Shown here piece after piece: positions 62,307-64,000 of a stretch of 64,000 nt of DNA. Every line of letters starts with the position of its first letter. Within the stretch, counting starts at the first letter, position 1. Location: assembly GCA_050049775.1 (NCBI GenBank), contig JASFVP010000003.1:1-64000 (forward strand), given 5' to 3'. The stretch comes from JABDQZ01 sp050049775. Lineage in GTDB: Bacteria > Pseudomonadota > Gammaproteobacteria > Chromatiales > Chromatiaceae. Position numbers and translations under genes: made by a program. The notes below the pieces were generated by a model, which was not told the DNA's origin, did not search any database, and worked only from the letters and a program-made list of their open reading frames with translations.

Positions 62307-62560
62307 GCGTTGATGACCGGTCCCGAGTAAGAGCATACATTCAGCAATTGCTCAGTGAGCATGATGACCATACAGTGTTCGATGATACGACATCGTTGAT
62401 AAAATCAGGACGTTTGGACTCGCTGGCCGTCACACATATTGTGATGTTTCTGGAAACAACATTCGATGTGGACTTTGCAATTGTTGAGTTTGATCCGGAA
62501 CGACTGGATTCTGTTGCTGAAATTCTGGCGTTGATTGAAGAATCGCGCGCATCATCCTGA
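62303..62560 (+). CDS. Acyl/aminoacyl carrier protein
   Basis: An 85-residue carrier protein of the ACP fold. Serine 40 in GRLDSLAVTHIV is the expected attachment site of phosphopantetheine. ATG 62303 overlaps the upstream stop by four bases, so it is the third gene of the operon. DltC-like in position, it would carry the group activated by the adenylating enzyme. Confidence 0.85.
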   Translation: MSVDDRSRVRAYIQQLLSEHDDHTVFDDTTSLIKSGRLDSLAVTHIVMFLETTFDVDFAIVEFDPERLDSVAEILALIEESRASS

Positions 62561-62603
62561 AATGTCAGCCAGCCCTGGCGGCACGAGCCAATCTAGATAT
62601 CCG

Positions 62604-63596
62604 TTAATGCCAGCGTTTTACCCACGAATGAACTGCGCTACTGTCGCCGAAGAAGTAGGAGTGGCATTGCTCGCCTGTTGCATAAGGTGCCCATTGCAGA
62701 AGTAATTCATGGGCTTGTGGGAAGGCGTGGTAGGGGATGCCCGGCGCCAGGTGGTGCAGCAAGTGATACCCATTGTTATGCGGATGAAACAGCTGAGCCA
62801 GGCCTCCTGATACGGGATGGTTGCGACTGAATCCAATGAGTGTACCGGGCTGAAGTCCAACATGATCAGAGATTTCACGGAATGAAGTGATGACATGAAA
62901 GGCAGTGGCTCTGGCGACAATCCACAAACCCAGGAAACTCATCGCGCTCGTAGTCCCTGAGATGAAAGCAATCAGACCAAGAACTGCTCCCCACCAGAAA
63001 AGCACGCCCAGCAGGCTCCGTAAATCCATACGAGGGAGGTGCGAGAGCAGCGACGTGCGAAACATTTTTAAAGAAAAAATCTGATCGATCCAAACCGAAA
63101 GCCAGTGACCCGTAAGTCGGGATTCATCGTGGATAAAATCCGGATCCCGCTTCGGGTCTGCCAAATAACGATGGTGGTGCTGGTGCTCCTCACAATAAAT
63201 TTGCATGGAAACCCATAACGGCCAGGAAAATAAAAGATGAGTCAGGATCTGCGCTCGCTTACGGTTACTGTCAATGCGATTGTGTGAAGCATCATGCAGA
63301 ATATTGCCCAAAGCGCGTTGGCGGTTGCCGATCACCAGAATTGACAGAGGTGCCCATAGCCAGCCGTGAACTATGGTAACGGCGGCTGCCACGGCAATGA
63401 TTGCCCAGTCGGTCAGCGCTGCGATCATTACTGGTGTCAGGCGAGGGTGATGTAAGTTTTTCAGGTCTCCGGCGAACCCCTGTTTGCGGGCGAATTGCCA
63501 CATGTCGGCCATTTCAGCAAACATTGGGTTCGGTTTATGGTCACGCCTGACCAAGCGCGATGAAGCAGAGTGCTGTGAGTTCGATACTGCGTACAT
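62604..63596 (-). CDS. Fatty acid desaturase-family diiron membrane enzyme
   Basis: A 330-residue membrane enzyme with three histidine clusters: HDASH (101-105), HQHHH (138-142) and HNNGYHLLHH (about 273-282). These bind two irons in fatty acid desaturases and related hydroxylases. It is encoded 12 bases after an ACT-domain gene on the same strand and converges with the Dlt-like operon. It could modify a lipid or a carrier-bound group; the substrate is open. Confidence 0.85.
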   Translation of the reverse strand: MYAVSNSQHSASSRLVRRDHKPNPMFAEMADMWQFARKQGFAGDLKNLHHPRLTPVMIAALTDWAIIAVAAAVTIVHGWLWAPLSILVIGNRQRALGNILHDASHNRIDSNRKRAQILTHLLFSWPLWVSMQIYCEEHQHHHRYLADPKRDPDFIHDESRLTGHWLSVWIDQIFSLKMFRTSLLSHLPRMDLRSLLGVLFWWGAVLGLIAFISGTTSAMSFLGLWIVARATAFHVITSFREISDHVGLQPGTLIGFSRNHPVSGGLAQLFHPHNNGYHLLHHLAPGIPYHAFPQAHELLLQWAPYATGEQCHSYFFGDSSAVHSWVKRWH

Positions 63597-63608
63597 GGCT
63601 GTGCAAAG

Positions 63609-64000
63609 TCAGTTGACGGCCGTAGAGCTGGAAATACTGTCAGCTTCAACTTCATGACCGGCAGCAGACAGGACGACTATGGCCTGGTTAACGTCGACAT
63701 TTTTTACCAGGATATAATCGGTATCGTAGGTTGAAACAGTAAAGATGCTAATTCCTGCGTCGGCCAGGATCCTGGCGACTTCGGCAATGACGCCAATCAA
63801 TGAAAAATCCAACTGCCCTGCAATTCGTAAACAGGACCAGTCGGGTTCGCACTTTTCGGAATCAAGCTTGATTTCGCAAGGTGCAACCACAGACAGCTCA
63901 TCGTCTGTTCTGGTGAGCGAATACCAGTTTGCTGAAGTCAGCTTGTCGTAATAATTGATTGCTGTACCAATCGGCAAACGATGGATACAAAAGTGCTCAG
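63609..64000 (-). CDS. ACT-domain protein, 5' part cut by window edge
   Basis: At least 130 codons, with the N-terminus beyond the window. The visible part shows two ACT-like halves: SLTRTDDELSVVAP and a C-terminal ACT_7-type domain (LDFSLIGVIAEVARILADAG, then STYDTDYILV). Such proteins (CASTOR/GATSL-like) bind amino acids as sensors. The open frame runs into the window end, so the TTG near 63977 is probably not the real start. It is likely co-transcribed with the desaturase gene. Confidence 0.78.
   Translation of the reverse strand, partial: EHFCIHRLPIGTAINYYDKLTSANWYSLTRTDDELSVVAPCEIKLDSEKCEPDWSCLRIAGQLDFSLIGVIAEVARILADAGISIFTVSTYDTDYILVKNVDVNQAIVVLSAAGHEVEADSISSSTAVN

Noticed and set aside
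1..64000. tRNA, rRNA and CRISPR arrays
   Set aside because: Read both strands for tRNA-like ends, rRNA landmarks and regularly spaced repeats; none seen.

Overview
The window reads as a chromosomal segment of a gammaproteobacterium. The conserved gene order (suhB/trmJ, cysE-iscRSUA-hscBA-fdx-iscX, relA, rlmN-pilW-rodZ-hisS-yfgM-bamB-der, xseA/guaBA) is classical for that class. A periplasmic nitrate reductase operon and molybdate transport genes point to a facultative nitrate respirer. PEP-CTERM type proteins suggest an exosortase-bearing environmental lineage, although no exosortase lies here. I cannot name the genus from sequence alone. I found no rRNA, tRNA or CRISPR array.

Bases 1-41054 are dense, mostly co-directional core genes. 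In order they are: the ISC iron-sulfur cluster operon, preceded by an IscR-like promoter and split by a strong intrinsic terminator between iscA and hscB; a PhoP/PhoQ-like two-component pair behind a PepSY-like protein and a glycine-zipper lipoprotein; an energy-taxis-like PAS protein with a zinc-binding (CZB) chemoreceptor; relA; a possible structured RNA; the rlmN-to-der block; napFDAGHBC under an FNR-type box; a diguanylate cyclase; modBC; xseA; and guaBA. NapA needs a molybdenum cofactor, so modBC fits the nap operon functionally.

Immediately after the 3' end of guaA, a known integration target of ICEs and genomic islands, bases 41117-45930 hold a decayed integrative conjugative element. 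It has a probable TraD tail, a PFL_4697-family (DUF4400) membrane-protein gene broken only by four in-frame stop codons, a two-gene insert encoding a c-type cytochrome-like protein and a partner, a tyrosine-recombinase scrap, an intact RAQPRD-family gene and a frameshifted PFL_4701-family gene. The surviving backbone genes keep the canonical ICE order.

Bases 46176-64000 are accessory. A cytochrome b / ethylbenzene-dehydrogenase-like fusion is followed by a near-perfect Pho box, then a 1192-residue secreted purple-acid-phosphatase-like protein that ends in a dockerin, then a PEP-CTERM protein carrying a cohesin-like domain. I read these two as a possible phosphate-regulated, surface-docked phosphatase, a two-component mini-cellulosome-like arrangement. 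After these come a flavin-binding protein, an AhpD-like protein with a divergent LysR regulator, a phosphoethanolamine-transferase-like membrane enzyme, a second PEP-CTERM-like protein, a cyclic-nucleotide-binding protein, and a Dlt-like set (adenylating enzyme, MBOAT-like membrane protein, acyl carrier protein) that converges with a diiron desaturase and an ACT-domain protein. That last set resembles an aminoacyl or acyl surface-modification or biosynthetic pathway that I cannot name.
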